From positions 1 to 52,237 of the forward strand of contig DALYJJ010000029.1 of the NCBI GenBank assembly GCA_031969915.1: a stretch of DNA of 52,237 bases. Reading direction: 5' to 3'. This DNA comes from DALYJJ01 sp031969915 (GTDB lineage: Bacteria > Acidobacteriota > Terriglobia > Bryobacterales > Bryobacteraceae). The notes under the pieces are model-generated. The model worked only from the letters and a program-made list of their open reading frames with translations, was not told the origin of the DNA and did not search any database. The position numbers and the translations under genes were made by a program. This document shows positions 24,097 to 32,547 of this stretch, piece after piece. Every line of letters starts with the position of its first letter. The first letter of the stretch is position 1.

Positions 24097-25307
24097 CTCA
24101 ATTCTACGGCAGCGTAAATGCTAAACGGCGGGAGGTAGAGTTCGTTGCGGCCCGCTTCTCGCTGGACAGCAAGCGGCTTGGGCTCGGGCTGCTCGAGCGA
24201 GCAAAACGTGGCCGCCTGAAACGGGGTCTGCACCAGCAGCGCGACATCGTTCGCCGAGCCGCGGCCGGCGAAGTTGACCATCTGCACGACGGTTCGCCGG
24301 CCGTCTCCCGAGACGATGGGCAGCAGCAGGCCGGGGTTATAGAGCCGGGCGAGGTCGTTCTGCTTACTGAGGATGAGGTGGGCGTCGAGAGCGAGGAGGT
24401 ACGGATCGTCCCAGTCTGTCTTAGGTGCGGCGATGCGCCCCTTGCCGAGCCGGTACAACTCCGCCCGCGGGAGGGTCTCTCCGGTTCGCGTCGCGCCGGG
24501 GATCGCCGCCAGGGTGGGCTTTGCGGCCAGCAACAGGCCCCCTTCGCGCACGAAGGCAGACAGAGCCGCCAGCACCGCCTGAGGAGGAGGCGCGGCATCG
24601 GTGTACAGCACGCCGCGCAGGCCGGCGAGCGATTGCGGTGCGAACTGGGCGCCTTTGATCAGGATGCGGTAGGCGAGGTGGCGGCGCGCGGCGAGGTTCA
24701 GGACCTCCTGGGCGAGGAACTCGTCTTCGCCCTCGAAGCTGGAGAGCACGCCGAGCCGCGCGGCCGGCGCCAGAGTCTGGCGCGCACGGTTCCTTTCAAA
24801 GAACGCGGCGGCGCGAGTCAGGCGCTCCCATTCCGCCTTGGCGGCGCTGTTTCCCTCCGACAGGCCCCGGGCGAGTTCATCTCCGATATCGACGATCCAC
24901 CGCGCGCCGCACCAGGCGGTGTCGGCGAGGGTGAGCAGGCGGTTCACAGCCTGGCCCTGTTCGGGCTTGGCGAACTCCACCCAAATGGCTCGGCCCGGAT
25001 TGCGGGCCTGCGCCAGGCGGATGCGCCATGCGTTGGAGTCCACCCAGGGATTGCCGGTCGGGCCGCCGCCGCCGGACTTCGCCTGGGACGGAACGCCGGG
25101 CCATTCGCCCTTGACGACTACCGCTGGGGCGTCCGCCAGGGACACGACTTTCATCGAGGCGGGGGCCGGGGTGGGAGGCGCGCCGGCCGTGACCAGGCAG
25201 TTGAACGGGGTGCCGGCGAGCAACGCGGCGCCAGTGGAAGCGGCCCACGAGCCGGGCCAAAGGAAGGGAACGAGATCGTCTGGCATGCGAGTGCCTGCAC
25301 TCATCAT
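24093..25307 (-). CDS. Uncharacterised protein with glutamine-amidotransferase-like fold segment
   Basis: The protein has 404 residues from the ATG at 25305-25307; ATG at 25284-25286 is an alternative and neither has a clear ribosome site. The middle (LGVLSSFEGEDEFLAQEVLNL, YRILIKGAQFAPQSLAGLRGVLYTD, AFVREGGLLLAAKP) resembles the class I amidotransferase-like domain of some glycoside hydrolases, without a catalytic cysteine that I can see. The N-terminal part may be a barrel domain fragment (AIWVEFAKPEQGQAVNRLL). The end reads ELYLPPFSIYAAVELR, a beta-domain finish common in glycosidase-like proteins. I cannot name a function. It overlaps the DUF362 gene. Confidence 0.7.
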   Translation of the reverse strand: MMSAGTRMPDDLVPFLWPGSWAASTGAALLAGTPFNCLVTAGAPPTPAPASMKVVSLADAPAVVVKGEWPGVPSQAKSGGGGPTGNPWVDSNAWRIRLAQARNPGRAIWVEFAKPEQGQAVNRLLTLADTAWCGARWIVDIGDELARGLSEGNSAAKAEWERLTRAAAFFERNRARQTLAPAARLGVLSSFEGEDEFLAQEVLNLAARRHLAYRILIKGAQFAPQSLAGLRGVLYTDAAPPPQAVLAALSAFVREGGLLLAAKPTLAAIPGATRTGETLPRAELYRLGKGRIAAPKTDWDDPYLLALDAHLILSKQNDLARLYNPGLLLPIVSGDGRRTVVQMVNFAGRGSANDVALLVQTPFQAATFCSLEQPEPKPLAVQREAGRNELYLPPFSIYAAVELR

Positions 25308-25367
25308 CGGCCATCGCGCAGCGGCGCTTCAACCGCGTCCGGGATCGGGCGCCGCTCCGAGCCGCCC

Positions 25368-25373
25368 TATAAT
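25368..25373 (+). promoter_or_regulatory. Consensus -10 element, possibly for leaderless HigA-like mRNA
   Basis: TATAAT matches the -10 consensus exactly and ends five bases before the ATG at 25379. Transcription would begin close to the A of the ATG. No -35 match is evident and no Shine-Dalgarno fits, which favours a leaderless transcript. Confidence 0.5.
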
Positions 25374-25378
25374 GAGGC

Positions 25379-25813
25379 ATGCCGGAGAGCCCGATCGATT
25401 CCGACCGCTACGCAGACCTGCTCGCCCGCGCCCGCCCCGGCATCATCGAAGACGGCGAAGAACACGACCGTCTGCTCGGGCTCGCCGAGGAGTTGATGGA
25501 GAAGGGCGAGGAGCTTTCCGCCGAAGAAGAGAAGTTGCTCGCCCTGCTGGTGTTCCTGATCGAAGCGTTCGAATCGAGCATCGAGGAGGACGAGGACGAC
25601 GAGGAAGACGCCGCCGCCCCGCCACCCGCGCCTCACGAGACCCTGCAGCGGATGATGCAGGGCCGCGGCTTGGCGCTGGAGGATGTCGCCGCCATTTTCG
25701 GCAATCCTCACCTGGCCCGCGAGGCCGTCGAAGGCCGTCGTGCGATTTCGAAGGGACAGGCCAAGCAACTCGGCAGGTTCTTCCAGATGCCGCCCAAACT
25801 GTTCCTGCCCTGA
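25379..25813 (+). CDS. HigA-like antitoxin/XRE-type regulator (orphan)
   Basis: The protein has 144 residues. The N-terminal half is acidic and helical, with the EEDEDDEEDAAAPPPAP linker. Residues about 85-144 form a helix-turn-helix of the COG5499 HigA type: TLQRMMQGRGLALEDVAAIFG, REAVEGRRAISKGQAKQLGRFF and a PKLFLP end. Such proteins are antitoxins paired with HigB-like toxins. No toxin gene lies on either side: upstream is a divergent gene, and downstream is a convergent PilT-like gene that starts its stop codon at the very next base. It may be an orphan regulator or act on a toxin elsewhere. Confidence 0.82.
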   Translation: MPESPIDSDRYADLLARARPGIIEDGEEHDRLLGLAEELMEKGEELSAEEEKLLALLVFLIEAFESSIEEDEDDEEDAAAPPPAPHETLQRMMQGRGLALEDVAAIFGNPHLAREAVEGRRAISKGQAKQLGRFFQMPPKLFLP

Positions 25814-26971
25814 CTACAACGTGAGGTGGTGCCGCAGATCGTCGGGGCGGAAGCAGTGCGCCATCGCGGTGTCCCTGTGGATGCGCCCCACGCGCACCAG
25901 TTCCGCCAGCGATTGCTCCATGGTCGCCATGCCGTCGGCGCGGCCGATCGTGATCTGCGAGCGCAGTTGGTGATCTTCGCCCCGCCGGATCAGGTTGCGG
26001 ACCGCGTCGTTGGCCACCATGATTTCGCAGGCCGGATATCGCGAAAACCCATCCGCCCCAGGCACGAGTTGCTGGGCGACTACGGCGAGCAGCGCGAGCG
26101 ACAACTGCTGCCGGATCTGCGACTGACTTGCCGACGGGAACGTGTCAAGTATACGCGACACGGCCTGCGGGCAATCGTTTGTGTGCAGCGTCGAAAACAC
26201 CAGGTGCCCGGTCTCGGCCGCTGAGAGCGCGGTTGCCATGGTCTCCGCATCGCGCATCTCGCCCACCAGGATCACGTCCGGCGATTGGCGCAGAATGCCG
26301 CGCAGCGCGGAGGCGAAGTCCGGCGCGTCCGTGCCCACTTCGATCTGTTCCACCACCGAACTCCGGTTCTGATGCTGGTATTCCACCGGATCCTCGATGG
26401 TCACGATGTGGTCGCGGCGCCGGGTGTTGATCAGGTCGATGAGCGCGGCGAGCGTCGTTGACTTCCCGCTCCCGGCAGCCCCGGTCACCAGCACGAGTCC
26501 TTTGCGCCGCTCCACCAGCTTCGAAAGCGCGGCCGGCAGGTTGAGCGAATCGAGCGTGGGAATTCGAGCCGGCAGCAGGCGGATCGCAGCCGCCACGGTC
26601 CCCCGCTGGCGATGCACATTCGCCCGGAAGCGCCCCATCCCATCGCGCTCAAAACAGAAATCCAGACTCTTACGCGATTCGAACTCGCTCAGTTGCGCGG
26701 TGGAAAGCAGAGGCAGCATCAGCCGCCGTATGTCCTCGTTCTCCAGTACCGGCGGCGCGCCCTGGGTCAGCGCGCCATTCACGCGGAACACGACGCCCGA
26801 ACCCGCCACCAGCAGAATGTCCGATGCATTCTGCCGCAGCGCCTGGTGCAGCAGGCGGTCCAGCGATTCGAACGACTGAGGCCCCGGCGGCTTCTCCACG
26901 CGCCCGCCCCCCGGCGCCGCGCGATTCAACTGTTCGACGATCCGCGCCAGATCCTGATCGTACTCGGACAC
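25814..26971 (-). CDS. PilT-like type IV pilus retraction ATPase
   Basis: The protein has 385 residues from GTG at 26969-26971. Walker A GAAGSGKST lies near residue 168, an Asp box (IVTIEDPVEYQHQ) follows, then Walker B DVILVGEMRD and the His box HLVFSTLHT. A segment NDAVRNLIRRGEDHQL matches the PilT AIRNLIRE motif. PilT hexamers use ATP to depolymerise pili for twitching motility. The N-terminus is about 40 residues longer than in the shortest PilT proteins, with a proline- and glycine-rich leader. No pilM-Q or pilin genes are nearby. It could also be a PilU-like paralogue. Confidence 0.9.
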   Translation of the reverse strand: MSEYDQDLARIVEQLNRAAPGGGRVEKPPGPQSFESLDRLLHQALRQNASDILLVAGSGVVFRVNGALTQGAPPVLENEDIRRLMLPLLSTAQLSEFESRKSLDFCFERDGMGRFRANVHRQRGTVAAAIRLLPARIPTLDSLNLPAALSKLVERRKGLVLVTGAAGSGKSTTLAALIDLINTRRRDHIVTIEDPVEYQHQNRSSVVEQIEVGTDAPDFASALRGILRQSPDVILVGEMRDAETMATALSAAETGHLVFSTLHTNDCPQAVSRILDTFPSASQSQIRQQLSLALLAVVAQQLVPGADGFSRYPACEIMVANDAVRNLIRRGEDHQLRSQITIGRADGMATMEQSLAELVRVGRIHRDTAMAHCFRPDDLRHHLTL

Positions 26972-26997
26972 GCTCAGATTCTAGCGAACGAAGCCGC

Positions 26998-27702
26998 TCA
27001 CAGGTGATTCCAGAGCGAGGGCTCGGATTCGGCTTGTCCCTTCCTGCTCTGCCCGGCCAGATACTGCTGCACGGCGCCTCGCACGCCAAAGCCGATCGCC
27101 AGGCTCGTCGCCAGCGCCGCGCCCCCAGCGAAGATCACGAACGCCGTATAGAAGACCTGGCTGGCGAAATCGAGGATATCCGAGGCAACCACCACGCCGA
27201 CGAATCCCACCGACACCTTCACCAGGCCCGCGAGCCGGCGCGCGAAGGGCAGGTTTTCGTTCACCGCCCAGACCAGCACGTCGCGGCTCGCGTATTGGGC
27301 CAGCCAGAAACCCGCCACAAGAATCGCGGCCCCCGTGAGCAGCTTCGGAAACAGGTAAACCGCATTCTCGATCATCTGCGAGGTGAGTTTCGTATTGAAC
27401 ACATCGAGTGCGGTCAATACGCCCACGCCGAGAATTGTCCAGAACACCGCTCCCGCTACCACCGTCACTCCGTGGAGCCGCCCCGCGCGGTCGATCATCG
27501 ACGAGAGACCGCTTTCGTCGAGGAACCGGTCGAGCGCGATGCCTTTGACGGCGCGCAAGACCAGCCAGCGCATGACTCGCGCCAACAGGTATGCGACCGC
27601 CAGGATGACCACCGCCACCATTAACGGCGGCAGGTAGGTGACCAGTTGTTGGCCCAGGCGGGCCAGCGCCTTTTCGAGGATCTCCTGCAGCACTGCAACC
27701 AT
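26998..27702 (-). CDS. TM-helix protein related to MscS-type channels
   Basis: The protein has 234 residues with about five membrane spans (LPPLMVAVVILAVAYLLARV, VVAGAVFWTILGVGVL, LLTGAAILVAGFWLAQY, VSVGFVGVVVASDIL, FVIFAGGAALATSLAIGFG). The repeated hydrophobic helix pattern and the glycine/alanine-rich final helix match the conserved TM-helix family found in MscS-related proteins. There is no beta domain of a full MscS. Release or sensing of osmotic stress is a plausible role, made more interesting by the glucosylglycerate-type genes upstream (27706-30288). Its start is three bases after the stop of the glycosyltransferase, so it is in the same operon. Confidence 0.8.
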   Translation of the reverse strand: MVAVLQEILEKALARLGQQLVTYLPPLMVAVVILAVAYLLARVMRWLVLRAVKGIALDRFLDESGLSSMIDRAGRLHGVTVVAGAVFWTILGVGVLTALDVFNTKLTSQMIENAVYLFPKLLTGAAILVAGFWLAQYASRDVLVWAVNENLPFARRLAGLVKVSVGFVGVVVASDILDFASQVFYTAFVIFAGGAALATSLAIGFGVRGAVQQYLAGQSRKGQAESEPSLWNHL

Positions 27703-27705
27703 GGA

Positions 27706-29043
27706 TCAAACCTCTCGCTCCGCGTGCGGCATTTCAGGCGCCGCGGCATCCGGCAAAGTTCCGGTCTGAGCCGGGCCGGCAGGCTCCGCGCCCCGCCAAC
27801 TCGCCTCCAGGTATGGTTTCGATTCTTCAAATGCCAGGCAGAGGCGCTCGATGCGATCCTCCACCTCAACCGCTGAGAGTTCCCGCGCCTCAATCACGAA
27901 CGACGCCACGCGCGCCAGGTAAAGCGGCGTGAGAGACCGCACCAGGTGTCCCCTCTCCAGCGGCCGCCGTTTGTGTGTGCAGGCGAAGTCGTAGACCACG
28001 CGCGCCCACAGCGTGTCGTCGATGTGGAACGGCTCCGGCGTCGCGGCCAGGGTCCGTACCGCCTGGTAGGTGTCGGGCCGCATCGCCACCTGCCACAGGT
28101 CCGAAAGATCCTCGCACCCGCGGCGAAACGCGGAGATCATCCGTTCCAGGTTCACTTCCACAGGATCCAGCCCTACGGCGAACGGGAAACCGAATAACTC
28201 CACCGGCTCACTCGACCGCCGGTCCATCCATGCAGGCTGGAACTCCCGCATCAGGGAGAAGACGCTGCCCACCACCTGCTGGAGCATCGAACTCAAGTCT
28301 GAGCCTGGGTCCTTCGCATCGTGAAGCTTCGCTCCCAGGAAGCTCTGGCAGACGCGGAACCCCTCGGCCACGGCGATGGTTGTCATCCAAATATCAATCC
28401 CAAAGCGGGCCACATCGCTCTCCCAGTCCTGCCGCTCCAGGTAGCGCGCCACCAGCGCCTGTGAGCATCCGAAGTCGCCGCCAATTGGCTGCCGGATGCG
28501 CTTTCCGTAGAGCGTCCGCGTCAACGGATAAACGATGCTGTTGGTGATCGTCCCGTCGTACTTGTGACGGTGGTAGTACGGGGCAACGAAATCGAATCCG
28601 CCGTCCAACACCGGGCGCACCAACAGATCGATCCACTCCGGCGTAATCGAACGCAGATCCGAATCCACGACCGCGCACGCTCTGGCCCCCAACAGTTGGG
28701 CCATCCGGAAGATCAGGCGGAACGCGCTTCCCTTGCCGGGAATCCCGTGATACGGAAACGAGAGCCGGTGTACGGCCGATAGCGGCGTCGAGACCATCAG
28801 CAGCCGCGAGTAATCTACGTCCGCCGACAGCACCGCTTCGCGCGTGCCGTCCCGCGAACCTCCGTCGGAGTTAACGATCACCGCCCTGTGCCGCGGGAAG
28901 TACTTGCCGAGTCCTCCCTGCGCCGCGCGGACCACGTGTCCGATGGTTCGCGCGTTGTTGTAGCTCGGGATTCCGATTACGATCTCGGCCCTTCCGATGG
29001 CGTCGAGCGCCGGCTGCGCATCTCTCGGTAGGATCTCTTCCAT
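27706..29043 (-). CDS. Glycosyltransferase of the GT2/GT81 type
   Basis: The protein has 445 residues. The nucleotide-sugar-binding start is IVIGIPSYNNARTIG at 21-35, then NSDGGSRDGT at 58-67, the GIPGKGSAFR segment at 100-109 and the metal-binding DSD at 127-129. PGKG with a following DSDL recalls GT81 enzymes such as mycobacterial GpgS, which use NDP-glucose. The C-terminal third is helical and without known motif. It lies 12 bases after the GpgS-like gene and may add a second sugar or act as its partner. Precise substrate is not visible. There is no signal peptide, so it acts in the cytoplasm. Confidence 0.8.
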   Translation of the reverse strand: MEEILPRDAQPALDAIGRAEIVIGIPSYNNARTIGHVVRAAQGGLGKYFPRHRAVIVNSDGGSRDGTREAVLSADVDYSRLLMVSTPLSAVHRLSFPYHGIPGKGSAFRLIFRMAQLLGARACAVVDSDLRSITPEWIDLLVRPVLDGGFDFVAPYYHRHKYDGTITNSIVYPLTRTLYGKRIRQPIGGDFGCSQALVARYLERQDWESDVARFGIDIWMTTIAVAEGFRVCQSFLGAKLHDAKDPGSDLSSMLQQVVGSVFSLMREFQPAWMDRRSSEPVELFGFPFAVGLDPVEVNLERMISAFRRGCEDLSDLWQVAMRPDTYQAVRTLAATPEPFHIDDTLWARVVYDFACTHKRRPLERGHLVRSLTPLYLARVASFVIEARELSAVEVEDRIERLCLAFEESKPYLEASWRGAEPAGPAQTGTLPDAAAPEMPHAEREV

Positions 29044-29055
29044 CGGTTCCGGTAC

Positions 29056-30288
29056 TTACTGGAGAGGCTGATGTCCCAGCCCGTTCGTGTCTTCGCGGAC
29101 CGCCTCCCGCAGCCGCGCGAAGAAGTCCGGGATCGCGGCTACGACGCGATTCCAGTTGGGTATGGACGGCACGCCCAGCGGGTCACGCATGAATTCCTCC
29201 GCCGCCGCCCCGAGACTCAGCGCAAACGTCGCCACTGCCTGCTCCTCGGCGTGACGGTCGAATTGAAGTCCGTTGAGCATCGCGTCCGCGTAGTAGCGCT
29301 TGATCGTGTCTTCTGCCATGCGGACGTACCGTACTTGCAGGCTCCGGAACTGCTCGTCGGTGAAAGACAGACCCTCGCCCGCCATCGTGCGGAACAACGA
29401 CTTCGCAATTTCGCTCGACATTCGGCGGAGCCCCTTGCCGGGGTCGTCGGGCGAAAGGACTTGGTGCTTGTGTTCGTAGTTGTCGGTCAAGTCCACCTGA
29501 CAGACCCGCGAAACGGCGCAGTTCCGGTGGACCTCGGCAAGCACGCCCACCTCCAGGCCCCAGTCGCCCGGAATCCGGTTCACCCGCGCCAGATCGGCCT
29601 CCATCGCGAACTCCCCCGCCAGCGCGTAGCGGAAGCTGTCCAGAAAGCGCAGAAACGGCGAGCCGGTGGCCATGCTCTCCAGAGCGCGAAGCAGCGGCGT
29701 CATGAAGAGCCGCGTCACTCGCCCGTGCATCCGGTCCGTCACCCGCGCGTAGAACCCTTTGCAGAACTCAAAGCCCAGCGTTGCGTTGACAATCGGGTAA
29801 CACAAGCGCGCCAGCAGCTCGCGCCGGTAGTTCAGGATGTCGCAATCGTGCAGCGCGATGACCTCGCATTCGCCTTGCGCCAACAGGTAGCCATACGACA
29901 TCCAGCAGGATCGGCCTTTGCCGTCCGGTCCCGCGGACAGCCCGCTTGCTTCCAGCGTCGAGAGCAGGCCCTGCACGCGCGGGCCGTCCATCCACAAGAA
30001 CGTGACCGTTGACGGGAAGCCGTCGAAGAACGCGCGCGCCTTTCTAAATTCCTCGCTGTCCGCCCGGCCCAAGGCCACCACGATCTCCCGCACGTAGCGC
30101 ACCTTCGCCAACTCGTCCACGATGCCGCGCATCGCGGGGGTCTCGAATTCCGAGTACAGCGCGGGGAGCACAAGTCCGATGGGCCGCGTCTTCGCGAAAC
30201 CTTCCAGTTCCCGCTCCAGCCGCTGCGCGCCGCCGCCATCCAGGCGATGCAGCGTCGCCACGACTCCGGTTTGGTAGAAGTCCGACAT
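29056..30288 (-). CDS. gpgS: Glucosyl-3-phosphoglycerate synthase-like glycosyltransferase
   Basis: The protein has 410 residues from the ATG at 30286-30288, with GAGG a few bases before it. Seen: IGLVLPALYSEF at 37-48, the metal-binding D148-C-D150 within ALHDCDILNYR, AGEFAMEADLARVNRIPGDWGLEVGVLAEVHRN and QVDLTDNYEHKHQ. As I remember them, these blocks match the non-mycobacterial GpgS enzymes known from Persephonella-type bacteria, which make glucosyl-3-phosphoglycerate, the precursor of the compatible solute glucosylglycerate. No GpgP phosphatase gene is in the window. A related activity on another acceptor remains possible. It heads a three-gene operon with a second glycosyltransferase and a channel-like protein. 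Confidence 0.72.
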   Translation of the reverse strand: MSDFYQTGVVATLHRLDGGGAQRLERELEGFAKTRPIGLVLPALYSEFETPAMRGIVDELAKVRYVREIVVALGRADSEEFRKARAFFDGFPSTVTFLWMDGPRVQGLLSTLEASGLSAGPDGKGRSCWMSYGYLLAQGECEVIALHDCDILNYRRELLARLCYPIVNATLGFEFCKGFYARVTDRMHGRVTRLFMTPLLRALESMATGSPFLRFLDSFRYALAGEFAMEADLARVNRIPGDWGLEVGVLAEVHRNCAVSRVCQVDLTDNYEHKHQVLSPDDPGKGLRRMSSEIAKSLFRTMAGEGLSFTDEQFRSLQVRYVRMAEDTIKRYYADAMLNGLQFDRHAEEQAVATFALSLGAAAEEFMRDPLGVPSIPNWNRVVAAIPDFFARLREAVREDTNGLGHQPLQ

Positions 30289-30391
30289 AGAAGCCTCGCT
30301 TTCAGTCTGGGCTTCGGGGGCCGGAAGTTCTATCCGGTTCAGACCGGAGCGGGTGGGCGCGGAGCCGTTCGAATCGTGTGCCTCGCTCCGG

Positions 30392-31183
30392 TTACCGCAG
30401 GAAGCCACTCATCCGGGTCTGCTGGGCGCAGAGTGCGTCGTTGCGCGGGTCGTCGAGGGCCAGGATCAGGCGCAGCGCGGGCGAGATCCGCGCCTGCGTT
30501 TCCGCCCGCAGCAGCCCTTTTTGATACTGCTGCTGCGGCTTGTCGCCCCGGCAGTAGAACCCATGCAGCGCGCGCCGCGGAGCGGACGTGCGGTTCGCCG
30601 TCCCGCCATGCCAGGCGTGCGTGTTCATCACCACCACGTCCCCCGCGCGCCCGAGCACCAGCACTTCGTCCGGATGCGGCGCGGCTGGGTCCGCCAGCGC
30701 GTCCTGCGGGAGCGTACGCCAACGATGCGATCCCGGCACCACGCGCGTCGCCCCGTTGGCGGCCGTGAAATCGTCCAGGAGCCAGATCGAATTGCACACC
30801 CAGAAGCCACGCTCGTCGGCCACCGCCCCGGCGTCGCAGTGCAGCGGTTGCGCATCGGCGGTCATCGGGTCCGTGGAGCGCGCGTTCAGGCTACTCAGCT
30901 TGAAGTCCTCTCCGAGCACATGAGCAATCCGCGCCAGCACCGCCGGCTCCGACACCACGTCTTCGAAGACGCCGCCCTTGTCCACCAGGTTCGCCAGCCG
31001 GCGCGCGCCGGGCTCCTGCCGGAACTCCGAGCCCGCGTTCTCACCCTCCGCTTCCCACAGCTCTTCGCAACGCGCCCGCAACGCGGCCAGCCGTTCCGGG
31101 CCAACCAATGCGGGCAGTACCACCCAGCCGAGTTCGTCGAGTTGCCGTCGTTCGTTCTCCGTTACCACGTCACCTGCCTGCAT
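30392..31183 (-). CDS. Phytanoyl-CoA dioxygenase-family (PhyH) Fe(II)/2-oxoglutarate enzyme
   Basis: The protein has 263 residues from the ATG at 31181-31183; a longer form from 31228 is less likely. The metal-binding triad is visible: H-x-D in QPLHCDAGAV and the distal H in VMNTHAWHGGT, followed by the 2-oxoglutarate-binding R in PRRALHGFY. The family hydroxylates small molecules using O2 and 2-oxoglutarate; members include EctD, but the substrate here is not identified. Its 3' end is about 100 bases from the GpgS-like start on the same strand. It is divergent from the ATPase gene, 53 bases away. Confidence 0.87.
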   Translation of the reverse strand: MQAGDVVTENERRQLDELGWVVLPALVGPERLAALRARCEELWEAEGENAGSEFRQEPGARRLANLVDKGGVFEDVVSEPAVLARIAHVLGEDFKLSSLNARSTDPMTADAQPLHCDAGAVADERGFWVCNSIWLLDDFTAANGATRVVPGSHRWRTLPQDALADPAAPHPDEVLVLGRAGDVVVMNTHAWHGGTANRTSAPRRALHGFYCRGDKPQQQYQKGLLRAETQARISPALRLILALDDPRNDALCAQQTRMSGFLR

Positions 31184-31236
31184 AGCGATTCTTGGGGTAC
31201 ATTCTATTAGACCGAGGAAGGCGCCCACGGCGAGCG

Positions 31237-32547
31237 ATGATCCGGCGAATCAAAGTCAGCAACTACAAGTCTCTTCGATCCCTCGAAGTCAAGCTGCACC
31301 CGCTCTCGGTTTTGTTTGGCCCCAATGCCGCTGGCAAGAGCAACTTCATCGATGCTCTGCAACTGTTGTCGCGGATCGCCGCCAGCCGCACACTTAAGGA
31401 AGCCTTCGAGCCTCCGTATCGCGGCAAGCCGATGGAGTCCTTCTCCTTCGATGAGGGCGGACTTGAGGGCCTGATGGGCAGGGACTCGGTTTCCTTTGCG
31501 CTGGAGGTGGACATCCAGCTTTCTTCCGCGGTGATCTTGGCAGTGAACCGCGAGATCCTGGAGAGCAAACGGGGACAGAGCGCGGCGTCACAGAGGCCCG
31601 ACGACCCGAGAAAGTCGTTCATCCACCACCGGGAGCTCCGGTACAGGATCGAGATCGAGGTCACACCGAGGTCCGGAGTGCTGCACGTCGCTGACGAATA
31701 TGTGGTGGCTCTCGGTACTGACGGCCGGCCGAAGTCGCGCCCGCAGGCCTTCGTCGAGCGGAAAGGGGACCGGATTCACCTTCGCATGGAAGGCCAGTCC
31801 CATCCAACCTACTTCGACCGCTATCTCGATCACGCCATCATCTCCCGTCCGCACTACGCTCCTCACTACCCTCACCTCTCCGCGCTGCAGCGGGAGTTCC
31901 GGAGTTGGTTCTTCTACTATTTCGAGCCTCGCGAGCGCATGCGCGCGGCCACGGCTGTCAAGGAGGTCCGCCACATTGGTCTGATGGGTGAAGAGCTGGC
32001 TTCGTTCCTGAACACGTTGGGCAATCTCGACCCCCCTCAATTCCGATCGGTGGAAAAGGCTCTTCACAACTTGATCCCTTCGATTGCCGGGATCCGCACC
32101 TCGGTCAACAAGCTGGGCGAGGTGGAGTTGAGTCTGATCGAAGGGAGTGTCCCGATGCCGGCGAGGGTCCTGTCGGAGGGCACGCTCCGCCTGCTGGGGT
32201 TGCTGACGCTCGGCGGCGCCAAAGAGCCACCCGCCGTGGTCGGTTTCGAAGAGCCGGAGAACGGCGTTCACCCCCGCAGAATCCGTGACATCGCGAAGCT
32301 GCTTAAGGAACGGGCGTCCTCCGGCGACACGCAGTTGATCGTCACCACGCACTCGCCGATTCTGGCGGATCACATCCCCGACAAAAGCCTATACGTCTGC
32401 AGGAAGGACCAGACCTCAACGGCGATAAAGCCTTTAGGCGAATGGGAACCCCTGTTTCGCCAGGGCCGGATTGACGAAGGACTCGACGACTCCGAAGACC
32501 GCCTGCCGGTCTCAGGGAGAATGCTCCGGGGCGACTTCGATGCGTGA
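31237..32547 (+). CDS. OLD/AAA-type ATPase of a probable defence pair
   Basis: The protein has 436 residues. The start at 31237 gives MIRRIKVSNYKSLRSLEVKL, the common SMC-like/OLD opening; an upstream in-frame start at 31192 has no support. Walker A GPNAAGKSN is at 28-36, the ABC-type signature is LSEGTLRLL, Walker B reads GFEEPENGVHP and the H-loop is TTHSP near the end. This set is typical of AAA_21/OLD ATPases. The TOPRIM nuclease is not fused here but is replaced by the small downstream gene, which overlaps it by eight bases. Such split pairs are found in anti-phage and DNA-repair modules. Base composition is slightly lower in GC than the flanks. Confidence 0.85.
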   Translation: MIRRIKVSNYKSLRSLEVKLHPLSVLFGPNAAGKSNFIDALQLLSRIAASRTLKEAFEPPYRGKPMESFSFDEGGLEGLMGRDSVSFALEVDIQLSSAVILAVNREILESKRGQSAASQRPDDPRKSFIHHRELRYRIEIEVTPRSGVLHVADEYVVALGTDGRPKSRPQAFVERKGDRIHLRMEGQSHPTYFDRYLDHAIISRPHYAPHYPHLSALQREFRSWFFYYFEPRERMRAATAVKEVRHIGLMGEELASFLNTLGNLDPPQFRSVEKALHNLIPSIAGIRTSVNKLGEVELSLIEGSVPMPARVLSEGTLRLLGLLTLGGAKEPPAVVGFEEPENGVHPRRIRDIAKLLKERASSGDTQLIVTTHSPILADHIPDKSLYVCRKDQTSTAIKPLGEWEPLFRQGRIDEGLDDSEDRLPVSGRMLRGDFDA

